Positions 7,297 through 14,597 of a stretch of DNA of 24,685 bases are shown in pieces. The notes beneath the pieces were generated by a model. The model saw only the letters and a list, made by a program, of their open reading frames with translations. It was not told the DNA's origin and ran no database searches. Both the position numbers and the translations under genes were made by a program. The stretch comes from Verrucomicrobiales bacterium (GTDB lineage Bacteria > Verrucomicrobiota > Verrucomicrobiia > Verrucomicrobiales > Akkermansiaceae): contig DPWT01000045.1 of NCBI GenBank assembly GCA_003527555.1, positions 1 through 24,685 on the forward strand. Reading direction: 5' to 3'. The first letter of the stretch is position 1. The number at the start of each line of letters is the position of its first letter.

Positions 7297-8246
7297 ATAT
7301 TGTTAGAACTATATTGGGTGACATCCCGCGGGAGCAGTTTGGTGTTTGTTATGCCCATGAGCATATCATTATCGACAACAATGTGGCGACGATGCGGTTC
7401 CCTGATTTTAAATTACCATCCGTAGCAAATGGTATCGCTGAGTTGACGCAATTTTACGCGGATGGTGGTCGTGCTATGGTCGATTCTATGCCATGCGATT
7501 CAGGCCGTAATGTGTTGAAGCTAGCTGATATTTCTGAGGCTACCAAGGTTCATATTCTATGTCCTACTGGTTTACATTTGGGCAAGTATTATGATGATGG
7601 ACACTGGAGTCATCACTACTCGGTTGATCGTTTAGCTGAGCTATTCATCGCGGATATCGAGGTGGGGATTGACCGCTTTGACTACTCTGGGCCATGCGTC
7701 GACCGGACATCTCATAGGGCTGGATTAATCAAGATTGCCAGCGGGGGTGTCGAAATCACCGAGCGGAATCGCCGGATTTTCGAGGCCGCATCAATCGCCC
7801 ATACGCAGACGGGTGCGCCGATCCTTACCCATGTGGAGGAGGGTAGGGGGGCGATGGAACAAGTGGCGCTGTTGTCTTCTCATGGTGTCGATCTTAGTAA
7901 GGTTGTGCTCTCCCACACTGATCGCCAACCCGACATCGAGTATCACCGCGACATCCTGCAATCTGGTGTGCGGGTTGAGTATGATAGCGGTTTCCGTTGG
8001 AAAACTACCACTAACCCGACGCTTGACCTCGTCATGGAATTGATTGGTGATTTCCCTAACCAAATCATGTTAGGCATGGATGCAGCCCGGTCATCATACT
8101 GGAAAAGCTATGGAGGTGCTCCGGGGCTTAGTTTTTTACTGAATGAATTTTCCCAAATGATGCAGGAACGCGGCTTGAATGAGAAACAATGGAATAACAT
8201 TTTTGTAACCACGCCAGCCGATACCTATACCTTCAAAACTACCTAA
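7293..8246 (+). CDS. Phosphotriesterase-family amidohydrolase (probable lactonase)
   Basis: A 317-residue TIM-barrel metal hydrolase. Every metal ligand of the phosphotriesterase family can be seen, counting from the GTG at 7293: H22 and H24 (AHEHII), the lysine to be carboxylated K147 (LIKIASGG), H180 (THVEEG), H208 (SHTDRQPD) and D263 (GMDAAR). In bacteria the family includes lactonases acting on sugar lactones and their phosphates, which fits this sugar operon better than a phosphotriesterase role. The frame is open upstream to 7236 inside the MBL gene, but the GTG start in a GTGA overlap gives the normal family N-terminus (VNIVRTILGDIP). Translational coupling with the MBL gene is likely. 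Confidence 0.9.
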   Translation: MNIVRTILGDIPREQFGVCYAHEHIIIDNNVATMRFPDFKLPSVANGIAELTQFYADGGRAMVDSMPCDSGRNVLKLADISEATKVHILCPTGLHLGKYYDDGHWSHHYSVDRLAELFIADIEVGIDRFDYSGPCVDRTSHRAGLIKIASGGVEITERNRRIFEAASIAHTQTGAPILTHVEEGRGAMEQVALLSSHGVDLSKVVLSHTDRQPDIEYHRDILQSGVRVEYDSGFRWKTTTNPTLDLVMELIGDFPNQIMLGMDAARSSYWKSYGGAPGLSFLLNEFSQMMQERGLNEKQWNNIFVTTPADTYTFKTT

Positions 8247-8253
8247 CAAAACA

Positions 8254-9330
8254 ATGTCAAAAACTTGGAAAATTGTAGGAATCGAGTTCTCCCATATGCA
8301 CATGGGGGACTTGCTCCGATGTGTCGATGAGCATCCCAATGCAGAAATTGTAGGAATCTGTGACCCACACCCTGAGCGTATGGAAGATGCTAAACGCACA
8401 TTTGACTTAGCCGAAACACAAGTTTTCACCGACTATCAGACCTGCATGGAGCAGACGAAACCGGACATGGTTATCCTCTGCCCACCGACTGCTGAGCATG
8501 CAGATTGGGTCGAGCGTATTGCCCCGTATGACGTCCACATTTTTGTCGAAAAACCATTTGCTGGTTCAGTCGCTGACGCGGATCGTATGGTTGCTGCGAT
8601 GGCTGGCAGTGGCAAGGAGCTCATCATCAACTGGCCGCTGCGATGGGTCGAGAGCCACGTCACCGCACACCGCCTCATCAGTGAAGGATTGATCGGTGCG
8701 ATTACCGAAGTTCATTACTACGACGGTAACCGCGGACCACTGTATCATGGTGCCGATAAGGTTGAGCTGGAACCGACCGCTGAAACCAAACGGGAAAGCT
8801 GGTGGTATAAAAAGGATTCGAGCGGCGGCTCGTTATGCGATTATCTTGGATATGGTGTCACTTTAGGAACGTGGTTCAACGGCGGCCAACAGCCAGATGA
8901 AATCACCAGTGTGGTAGGTGGAACCACTGGCCTTGAGGTAGATGAACACAGTATTACGGTGGCTCGCTATGGTGAGCATCTTTCAAAATTTGAAACGCGT
9001 TGGGGTACTTTCTCCGATCCGTGGGTGCACCAGCCACAGCCGAAGTGTGGTTTTGTTATTCGGGGAACCGAGGGCACGATCAGTAGCTACGACTACGAAC
9101 AAACGATCCGAGTCCAAACACGTGAAAAGCCTGAGGGTTATGACCAACCGGTAGACCCGTTTCCTGAGGGCGAAGGCAACGGGATTGAATATTGTCTGAA
9201 AAAAATTGCCGCTGGTGAAGCCATCGATGGCCCACTCTCACCGGTGCTGGCACGGATTGGTCAGCAGATTGTGGATGCCGCGATTCTCAGTTCAGAAACC
9301 GGGCGAACTCAAACCTTGCTGGGAGATTAA
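8254..9330 (+). CDS. Gfo/Idh/MocA-family oxidoreductase, first copy
   Basis: A 358-residue sugar dehydrogenase-like protein. Seen: an N-terminal Rossmann domain with IVGICDPHPERM (32-43) and the EKP motif (VEKPFAG, E99-K100-P101), then the alpha/beta C-terminal domain. The usual glycine-rich loop is replaced by FSHMHMGDLL (12-21), a variant I associate with a Gfo subfamily found in Planctomycetota and Verrucomicrobiota, so it is not evidence of a dead enzyme. The family uses NAD(P) to oxidise or reduce sugars and cyclitols, often at C2 or C3. The gene starts 7 bp after the phosphotriesterase-family gene. No signal peptide is evident. It is poorly matched with the next gene product, so the pair look like different enzymes rather than a recent duplication. 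Confidence 0.92.
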   Translation: MSKTWKIVGIEFSHMHMGDLLRCVDEHPNAEIVGICDPHPERMEDAKRTFDLAETQVFTDYQTCMEQTKPDMVILCPPTAEHADWVERIAPYDVHIFVEKPFAGSVADADRMVAAMAGSGKELIINWPLRWVESHVTAHRLISEGLIGAITEVHYYDGNRGPLYHGADKVELEPTAETKRESWWYKKDSSGGSLCDYLGYGVTLGTWFNGGQQPDEITSVVGGTTGLEVDEHSITVARYGEHLSKFETRWGTFSDPWVHQPQPKCGFVIRGTEGTISSYDYEQTIRVQTREKPEGYDQPVDPFPEGEGNGIEYCLKKIAAGEAIDGPLSPVLARIGQQIVDAAILSSETGRTQTLLGD

Positions 9331-9332
9331 TC

Positions 9333-10445
9333 ATGAGTAACGACAACGATGACGCCCGGGAACTGAAAGCGGCTACTGCAAAAAGTATATCTGCTCCTAA
9401 GTTTCCCTATAAACCGCCGGTGCCTGATGAATACCGACCATCAATTGCGCTTGTCGGATGTGGGGGTATCGCCAAGAACCATCTGGATGCCTATCGTGGT
9501 ATGGGTTACTCAGTCGTTGCGTTGTGCGATATGAATCTGGCAGCTGCGGAGTCTCTGCGGGATGAATATTTTCCGGAGGCAATTGTGACTGATGATGCGG
9601 AAGAAATTTTTGCGCGCGAAGACATCGAAGTGGTTGACCTTGCTTTGCACCCGGCACCAAGACTTACTTTGATAAAGCGTGCGCTGGAGGCGGACAAACA
9701 CGTCTTGAGCCAGAAGCCCTTTGTCACTGACATTCGTGAGGGTCGCAAGCTTGTTGAACTCGCGCAGCAACGTGGCCGCAAACTAGCGGTTAACCAGAAC
9801 GGGCGCTGGGCACCGTATTTTAGTTATTTACGACAAGTGTTAAAGAATGATTTGCTGGGAGATATTGTCTCATGTGACATTCACATTGCATGGGACCACA
9901 CTTGGATCAAAGGAACTCATTTTGAGAATATCCATCACATCTTACTTTACGATTTTGCTATCCATTGGTTCGACATGGTTTCTTGTGTGTTTGGCGAGAG
10001 CTGCCCGACTCAGGTCTTTGCTAATACTTCGCGCGTCCCAGATCAGGATGTTGAACCGCCTTTGAGCGCAGGTGCTTTGGTGAGTTTTGATGCCGGCCAA
10101 GCGTCACTGAATTTCCACGCTGCCACACAATTCTCTCCTGCCGAGACCACGGTGGTCACTGGCACCAAGGGCACGTTCCGCAGCACTGGACCAGTTTGTG
10201 CTAACGACCAAGTTACGCTGACTACTGCTGAGGGAGAAGCAGTAGTTCCGCTCGACGGTAATTGGTTTAATGATGGCTTCGCCGGTGCGATGGGCGAGCT
10301 GCTGTGCGCGATCGAAGAAGATCGCGAGCCGGAAAACTCGGCAAAGGAAAACCTGCGTAGCCTGGAGCTTTGTTTTGCCGCCATGACCAGCGCCGATTCT
10401 GGCCAGCCAATCAAACCTGGGGATATCCTCGATATTACTATTTGA
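9333..10445 (+). CDS. Gfo/Idh/MocA-family oxidoreductase, second copy
   Basis: A 370-residue member of the same superfamily, starting 2 bp after the previous stop. After a 36-residue polar, proline-containing N-terminal extension the Rossmann domain begins with ALVGCGGIAKNH (GxGGxA type, 42-47). The EKP triad appears as SQKPF (Q127-K128-P129), with Q in place of E, a variant seen in the family. WDHTWIKGTHFENIHH near 189-204 lies where the substrate-binding histidines usually are. It is likely a second NAD(P)-dependent step on the same substrate or a paralogue with another regiospecificity. The N-terminal extension has no hydrophobic core, so it is not an export signal. Confidence 0.92.
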   Translation: MSNDNDDARELKAATAKSISAPKFPYKPPVPDEYRPSIALVGCGGIAKNHLDAYRGMGYSVVALCDMNLAAAESLRDEYFPEAIVTDDAEEIFAREDIEVVDLALHPAPRLTLIKRALEADKHVLSQKPFVTDIREGRKLVELAQQRGRKLAVNQNGRWAPYFSYLRQVLKNDLLGDIVSCDIHIAWDHTWIKGTHFENIHHILLYDFAIHWFDMVSCVFGESCPTQVFANTSRVPDQDVEPPLSAGALVSFDAGQASLNFHAATQFSPAETTVVTGTKGTFRSTGPVCANDQVTLTTAEGEAVVPLDGNWFNDGFAGAMGELLCAIEEDREPENSAKENLRSLELCFAAMTSADSGQPIKPGDILDITI

Positions 10446-10498
10446 ATCAGCCGTCTCACTGAAACAAAACGACCACGAACTCCGTAAATTTGTTACCC

Positions 10499-11674
10499 AT
10501 GAAAACCACAGCATTTATCTGTCTCTCTCTGATCCTTTGCATGACCTTCAGTTGCGCAAAGGCTGAAAAATCATCCCCTTTGTTCAATGGCAAAAACCTT
10601 GACGGCTGGACGGCTCTCCCCGGAGGGACTTGGAGTGTTAAAAACGGTGCCATTGTCGGCAAAAGTCCAAAGAGCGAAAAACGTCACGGTATGCTGCTTT
10701 CCAATAAGCAGTATTCAGATTTTGTCGTCACTGCCAAGTTTCGTGTTATTAAAGGTAATAGTGGTTTTTACTTCCGCGCTGCCCGAGTCGATAGCAAAGT
10801 GAGCGTCAATGGTTTTCAAGTCGAAGTTGATCAGTCTCAGATGACTGGAGGCCTTTATGAAACCGGAGACCGGGCATGGGTTAGCAAGCCAACTAAAGAG
10901 GAAATACCAAAGAAAAACTATAAACCCGGGGAATGGACCACACTTGAGCTCCGTGCAGTCGGTCGGGATATCGAGGTCAAAATCAATGGCGTGGTTTCGT
11001 CAAAACTGACTAACGATAAGGGACGAATTAAAGGACACTTCGGTCTACAGCTTCATGGCGGACAAGACATGCACGTGGAGTATAAGGACATCAATATTCG
11101 TGAGGTCGTTGATGAGCACGGCTTTGTTGAAATGTTTAACGGCAAGGATCTAACGGGTTGGCAAACCAAAGGCAACTGGGTTGTTGAAAAGGACAACGTG
11201 ATCGCACTCCAACCTCGCGCTGGCGAAAGCGGATGGCAGCGATACGATGCCTACCTAACGACTAATCGCACATACGCTGACTTTGTTATCGATTTAGAAT
11301 TTAAGTTTGAACGGAGAGGAAACTCAGGCGTTTTCATGCGCGTTGGTGATCTTGAAAATCACGTCACAAGCGGATTTGAAGTGCAAATCCTTGATACTCA
11401 TGGGAAAAAGAAATTTGGGCATCATGATTGCGGTGGTGTCATTCGGACTTCAGCTCCAAAGAAGATGGTAGTAAAGCCAGCTGGTGAATGGAACCACTAT
11501 ACGATCACCATGAAGGGCACACACCTCAAAGTCGTGTTAAACGATGAACTGATTCAAGACCTTGATCTCAGCAAAACCGATATGAAGGATCGTCCTGCAC
11601 AAGGCTACATCAGTTTCCAGGATGAGGCCAAAAGAGTCTGGTATCGCAATGTACGCATCAAGGAGCTGAAGTAA
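10499..11674 (+). CDS. Exported tandem DUF1080 protein (3-keto-disaccharide hydrolase family)
   Basis: A 391-residue protein with a signal peptide (MKTTAFICLSLILCMTFSCAKA) and two DUF1080/3-keto-disaccharide hydrolase domains, which are concanavalin-like beta sandwiches. The first begins at SPLFNGKNLDGW (about residue 26) and the second at EMFNGKDLTGW (about residue 210). A cysteine at residue 19 could be lipidated, but TFSC is a poor lipobox; cleavage after AKA is equally possible. Members of this family hydrolyse glycosides that carry a keto group at C3, which links it with the upstream Gfo/Idh/MocA and flavin oxidoreductases. The frame opens at a TTG at 10490, but the ATG at 10499 gives the proper signal peptide. 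It lies 53 bp after the previous gene, with no terminator seen, and is probably the last gene of the operon. Confidence 0.88.
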   Translation: MKTTAFICLSLILCMTFSCAKAEKSSPLFNGKNLDGWTALPGGTWSVKNGAIVGKSPKSEKRHGMLLSNKQYSDFVVTAKFRVIKGNSGFYFRAARVDSKVSVNGFQVEVDQSQMTGGLYETGDRAWVSKPTKEEIPKKNYKPGEWTTLELRAVGRDIEVKINGVVSSKLTNDKGRIKGHFGLQLHGGQDMHVEYKDINIREVVDEHGFVEMFNGKDLTGWQTKGNWVVEKDNVIALQPRAGESGWQRYDAYLTTNRTYADFVIDLEFKFERRGNSGVFMRVGDLENHVTSGFEVQILDTHGKKKFGHHDCGGVIRTSAPKKMVVKPAGEWNHYTITMKGTHLKVVLNDELIQDLDLSKTDMKDRPAQGYISFQDEAKRVWYRNVRIKELK

Positions 11675-11683
11675 GGCATAGCC

Positions 11684-11725
11684 ATCAGCCATATTTTATA
11701 GCTGATCTAGCTAATTAGTCAGCTA
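11684..11725. terminator. Weak terminator-like inverted repeats between convergent genes
   Basis: Two alternative short inverted repeats fill the 40-bp convergent gap: ATCAGC (11684-11689) with GCTGAT (11701-11706), and TAGCTGA (11699-11705) with TCAGCTA (11719-11725). Neither is GC-rich or followed by a clear T-run, so an intrinsic terminator is only possible. The second one overlaps the end of the nitric oxide synthase gene. Confidence 0.25.
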
Positions 11726-12827
11726 GCTCCCACGCCTTACGCTGGATTTGATAATCAGGTAGCGATTTGTGATCTTTCCAGCCTCGGTGGAAAACTTCAG
11801 TTGCGGATCCTGACATGGGCGGCACAAGCCAGCTCCAATCACCGGATACTAGACGTTTTTCTGACTGTTCTTTTTTCACAAAGCGCATGAATTCTGATGA
11901 TGCACGATGATGATCAACGATACGGACACCATCTTCAGAGTAAGAATGTAGAACTGCTTCATTTAACTCTACAAGAGCGCGATCTTTCCAGAGAGTTTCT
12001 GTCTTTTTACCTAAAAGGTTCATTTTATCGGCTATGACCGGTAATTTATTGTAACGTCCTTCATCCCCAAGATCACGTGATCCAATTTCTGTTCCCATAT
12101 ACCATCCATTGAACGGTGCCGCGCGAAAATTGAGTCCGCCAATACGAAGGTTCATATCAGAGAGAATTGGAACCGCATACCATTCCAGTCCAAGATCTGC
12201 AAACCACTCGAAGCTCGGATGACGGAGTGCCACTTTCAGGCAATCATTCTCTGGTGGGTTGAAAATTTGCGCTCTTTCGCCGCGTTTTTGAATGATCCAT
12301 GGTAACAAGTCAAAATCAGTCCCCTTTCCTTGCCAGCCCATTTTTTGAGCAATTTCAGTGAATTTCTCATTCTTGGGATCACCTAAATAATGACCGTTGG
12401 CTTGCTTGCCATAGCCCGCATATCCAAAAAGCTGATGGTTCCATATACGTAGCGATGGGCCATGCTGGTCTTCCGGGGCATAAATACTCACCAACGGCTT
12501 AATTTTTCCGCCGTTTGTGGCATGACGTATGTGTTCGATCAAATCCGCTGCTACTGCTTCAGGCTCGCGGAGATTACGTTTGTCGCGTATCTCTAGTGAA
12601 GACCAGAAGAGCCTGCCGATACAGCGGGCGTTGTTGCGCCAAGCAACGCGTGCACCGTGCTCGAGCTCTTCAAAGCTCGGTTGCCATGGCTGGTTATCAT
12701 CGAAGGCATCACGTGCTGCTGTTTGTCTGATAGAAAGCTTTGCCTGATCCCAGCCCAGTTCGTTATGACAAAGAGCAAGAAAATCTAAAGCCTCTTGTTT
12801 TTTTGGACATGATTGGGGTGATGGCAT
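11715..12827 (-). CDS. nos: Nitric oxide synthase oxygenase
   Basis: A 370-residue bacterial NOS consisting of the oxygenase domain only. It converts L-arginine to citrulline and nitric oxide using heme and a pterin, with electrons from separate cellular flavoproteins. Seen: the heme-thiolate motif AWRNNARCIGR with C69; YAGYGKQANGHYLGDP; GWYMGTEIGSRDLG with the substrate-binding glutamate E247; and the pterin-side segment DWSWLVPPMSGS (330-341). The spacing closely matches the Bacillus enzyme, and the length is typical, so the protein should be active. No reductase, ferredoxin or pterin gene is next to it. It stands alone, convergent with the catabolic operon and more than 130 bp from the gene upstream. 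The start is the ATG complementary to 12825-12827; earlier in-frame starts were not seen. The physiological role here is unknown. Confidence 0.95.
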   Translation of the reverse strand: MPSPQSCPKKQEALDFLALCHNELGWDQAKLSIRQTAARDAFDDNQPWQPSFEELEHGARVAWRNNARCIGRLFWSSLEIRDKRNLREPEAVAADLIEHIRHATNGGKIKPLVSIYAPEDQHGPSLRIWNHQLFGYAGYGKQANGHYLGDPKNEKFTEIAQKMGWQGKGTDFDLLPWIIQKRGERAQIFNPPENDCLKVALRHPSFEWFADLGLEWYAVPILSDMNLRIGGLNFRAAPFNGWYMGTEIGSRDLGDEGRYNKLPVIADKMNLLGKKTETLWKDRALVELNEAVLHSYSEDGVRIVDHHRASSEFMRFVKKEQSEKRLVSGDWSWLVPPMSGSATEVFHRGWKDHKSLPDYQIQRKAWELAD

Positions 12828-12961
12828 AATTGCTATGTGTCAGTGGTGCGACGCTACTCAGCTTATTCAGTGAGGTCAAATGCTTTGATTAGCGCTTAAT
12901 TTAGCGGTCGATCCCTGACGCCTAAGCTCATACGTGATGATTTTTTAGAGTAATATCTTAT
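12828..12961 (-). promoter_or_regulatory. Upstream region of the nitric oxide synthase gene
   Basis: This 134-bp gap separates two minus-strand genes. On the minus strand a TTGACC box (complement of 12874-12879) is followed after 17 bases by TAGCGT (complement of 12851-12856), a fair -35 with a poor -10 element. No strong terminator for the upstream gene was found. A promoter for the NOS gene must lie here if the gene is transcribed alone, but the exact element is uncertain. Confidence 0.3.
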
Positions 12962-14491
12962 TTACTTAAAACTAACAGTAAGGCGGTCTATGCTGGGTTT
13001 TGACTTGTTTTCTGTCGTGTCATCCATCTTTAATTCGACTTGAAATCCAAACCCGTCAGGCAGCTCTGATAGGTCGAGCTGTGCAGGGATTCGCTTAATC
13101 TGTTTAGAGAAGCCGGCAATGTAGTCGTAGCTTTCTCTCACGGCTGACCAATTGCTCCACTTGTCAATTTTTCCATCGTTATTGGTATCCACACCGACAC
13201 GTGCTTCGACTTTTTCAACCCATGGCCCTGAGCTGACGAAGTCGGTTTTCTGTTGCGTCGCGAGATAGAATTGTCCTTCGGCGAAACAGACGTCGGGGTC
13301 GGGGTGGCCTTTACCGATATTGTCGCACCATGTGAATGGTTGATCGATCGATGATGAAGTGAACCAACCAACGCTCATTTCGTGACCACCGACTGGGTCG
13401 TAGTCGCCAAACAGGTAATACTGACCACCGATGCTGATTGCTGCCCAGTCTCCGTATGCTTCCTGTTCGGGCTCGTGGATATTATACTCGGCGATGCTGG
13501 TTTTGAAATTCTTGGGGTCTTCCTTTACCCAGTGTGGGTGTTTGTAGGTGCCGATTTTTCCGGTGGGTTCGGTGCGGTTATCGATAGCGGGTTTTTTGGC
13601 GACAAATCCACTGATACCATCGGGACTTACAAAGTGACCAGCGAGTGGGGAGTCCCATGACCGTTTGTTGGCGCTGATTGGGCTCCAGTCCTCAATGATG
13701 CAGTGCATCTTGCCATCGAGAGCGCGGATGAAGCCCGCGTCAGATCCATGTGACGGGTCTGTGACTGCGATGCCTTTGTTCTCGCCAGGTTCACCGTCGG
13801 TTAGATCGCTGTCCACATAGACGTGAGGGTCCTGATCATTGGGGAAATCATAGTAAATGTAAGCATTACCATCGACCATTTCGGCACTGGTCACCCACTT
13901 GGAGAAGCTTTCTGTCACAGGTCCGTGGTGCACCCAGTTTTTCATGTCGCGGCTCTGCCATGCGTGGTAGCCGCCTTTGCTTGGTTTAAGACCGCCCGGC
14001 GCGTTGAACTGGTTGGCAAATCTTGTAGTCTGCAACGTTATATCAAATCCGTCGAGCTCGGCTACTTCTGGCGTGAATGGAGTCAAGGGTTTGGCTTTCA
14101 CACCCTTTTTTTTACGCCGCGGATGACTATCTGCATAGCGGCCAAACATCCAGTAGTTGTCCGGTCCCATCGTCAGCAGGACCGGTGCGTCCTTGAGATT
14201 TGACGGGCCGAGGTTGTCGATTGGGTTCCAGTTTTGCCAGATAGGTGACTGAGTGATTGTTAGGGATTTTGCTGAGCGTTTCGAATCAAATGAGCGTAAT
14301 TTTGTTAATACAGTTGCTTTTTTTGCTATCGGTGAAATTTGACCGTTTTCAATGACGGCACCGTCTGATTTTAGTATATGATTATTCCAGTCATTATTAC
14401 TGTTGATTTCCCAAGTATTATTATCGGCGTGAATAATCAACGAAGTAAGCAGAGCACTTGACACGATTATGTTTAGGCAATTTAGTTTCAT
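12962..14491 (-). CDS. Secreted beta-propeller protein, glycoside hydrolase-like
   Basis: A 509-residue exported protein (signal peptide over about the first 22 residues). The sequence pattern resembles five-bladed beta-propeller glycoside hydrolases of the GH43/GH117 kind: YHAWQSRDMKNWVHHG (about 171-186), WVTSAEMVDGNAYIYYDFPN, GDWAAISIGGQYYLFGDYDP, and PDPDVCFAEGQFYLATQQ are repeated 'display and inspect' blade motifs, some carrying acidic residues that could be catalytic. DTNNDGKIDKW near 439 looks like a calcium-binding loop. I do not recognise an exact family and cannot assign the substrate; a carbohydrate is the best guess, given the sulfatase and phosphatase next door. The gene is divergent from the PhoD-like gene, with 106 bp between the starts. 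Confidence 0.7.
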   Translation of the reverse strand: MKLNCLNIIVSSALLTSLIIHADNNTWEINSNNDWNNHILKSDGAVIENGQISPIAKKATVLTKLRSFDSKRSAKSLTITQSPIWQNWNPIDNLGPSNLKDAPVLLTMGPDNYWMFGRYADSHPRRKKKGVKAKPLTPFTPEVAELDGFDITLQTTRFANQFNAPGGLKPSKGGYHAWQSRDMKNWVHHGPVTESFSKWVTSAEMVDGNAYIYYDFPNDQDPHVYVDSDLTDGEPGENKGIAVTDPSHGSDAGFIRALDGKMHCIIEDWSPISANKRSWDSPLAGHFVSPDGISGFVAKKPAIDNRTEPTGKIGTYKHPHWVKEDPKNFKTSIAEYNIHEPEQEAYGDWAAISIGGQYYLFGDYDPVGGHEMSVGWFTSSSIDQPFTWCDNIGKGHPDPDVCFAEGQFYLATQQKTDFVSSGPWVEKVEARVGVDTNNDGKIDKWSNWSAVRESYDYIAGFSKQIKRIPAQLDLSELPDGFGFQVELKMDDTTENKSKPSIDRLTVSFK

Positions 14492-14560
14492 AGTTGGAGA
14501 AAATTGAATTTGAGATGAGCTAATTGAAGACGTGGTATTTCATCCAATTTGGCATAATAG

Positions 14561-14589
14561 TTTACATTAAAAAGTTAATTACATAGATT
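14561..14589 (+). promoter_or_regulatory. Candidate sigma-70-type promoter for the PhoD-like gene
   Basis: TTTACA (14561-14566) and TAGATT (14584-14589) are spaced by 17 bases. The -35 matches the consensus at 5 of 6 positions and the -10 at 4 of 6. Transcription would start almost at the ATG (14598), implying a leaderless or near-leaderless mRNA, or a slightly later true start codon. Not experimentally known. Confidence 0.35.
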
Positions 14590-14597
14590 TCGTTATT

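Noticed and set aside
10043..10514. Long minus-strand reading frames opposite the second Gfo/Idh/MocA gene
   Set aside because: They lie antisense to a well-conserved gene, overlap each other in different frames, and show no recognisable domain or low-complexity bias typical of real proteins.
13382..14203. Plus-strand frames opposite the propeller gene
   Set aside because: The minus-strand gene has a signal peptide and repeated motifs over the full length; the plus-strand frames show no family resemblance.
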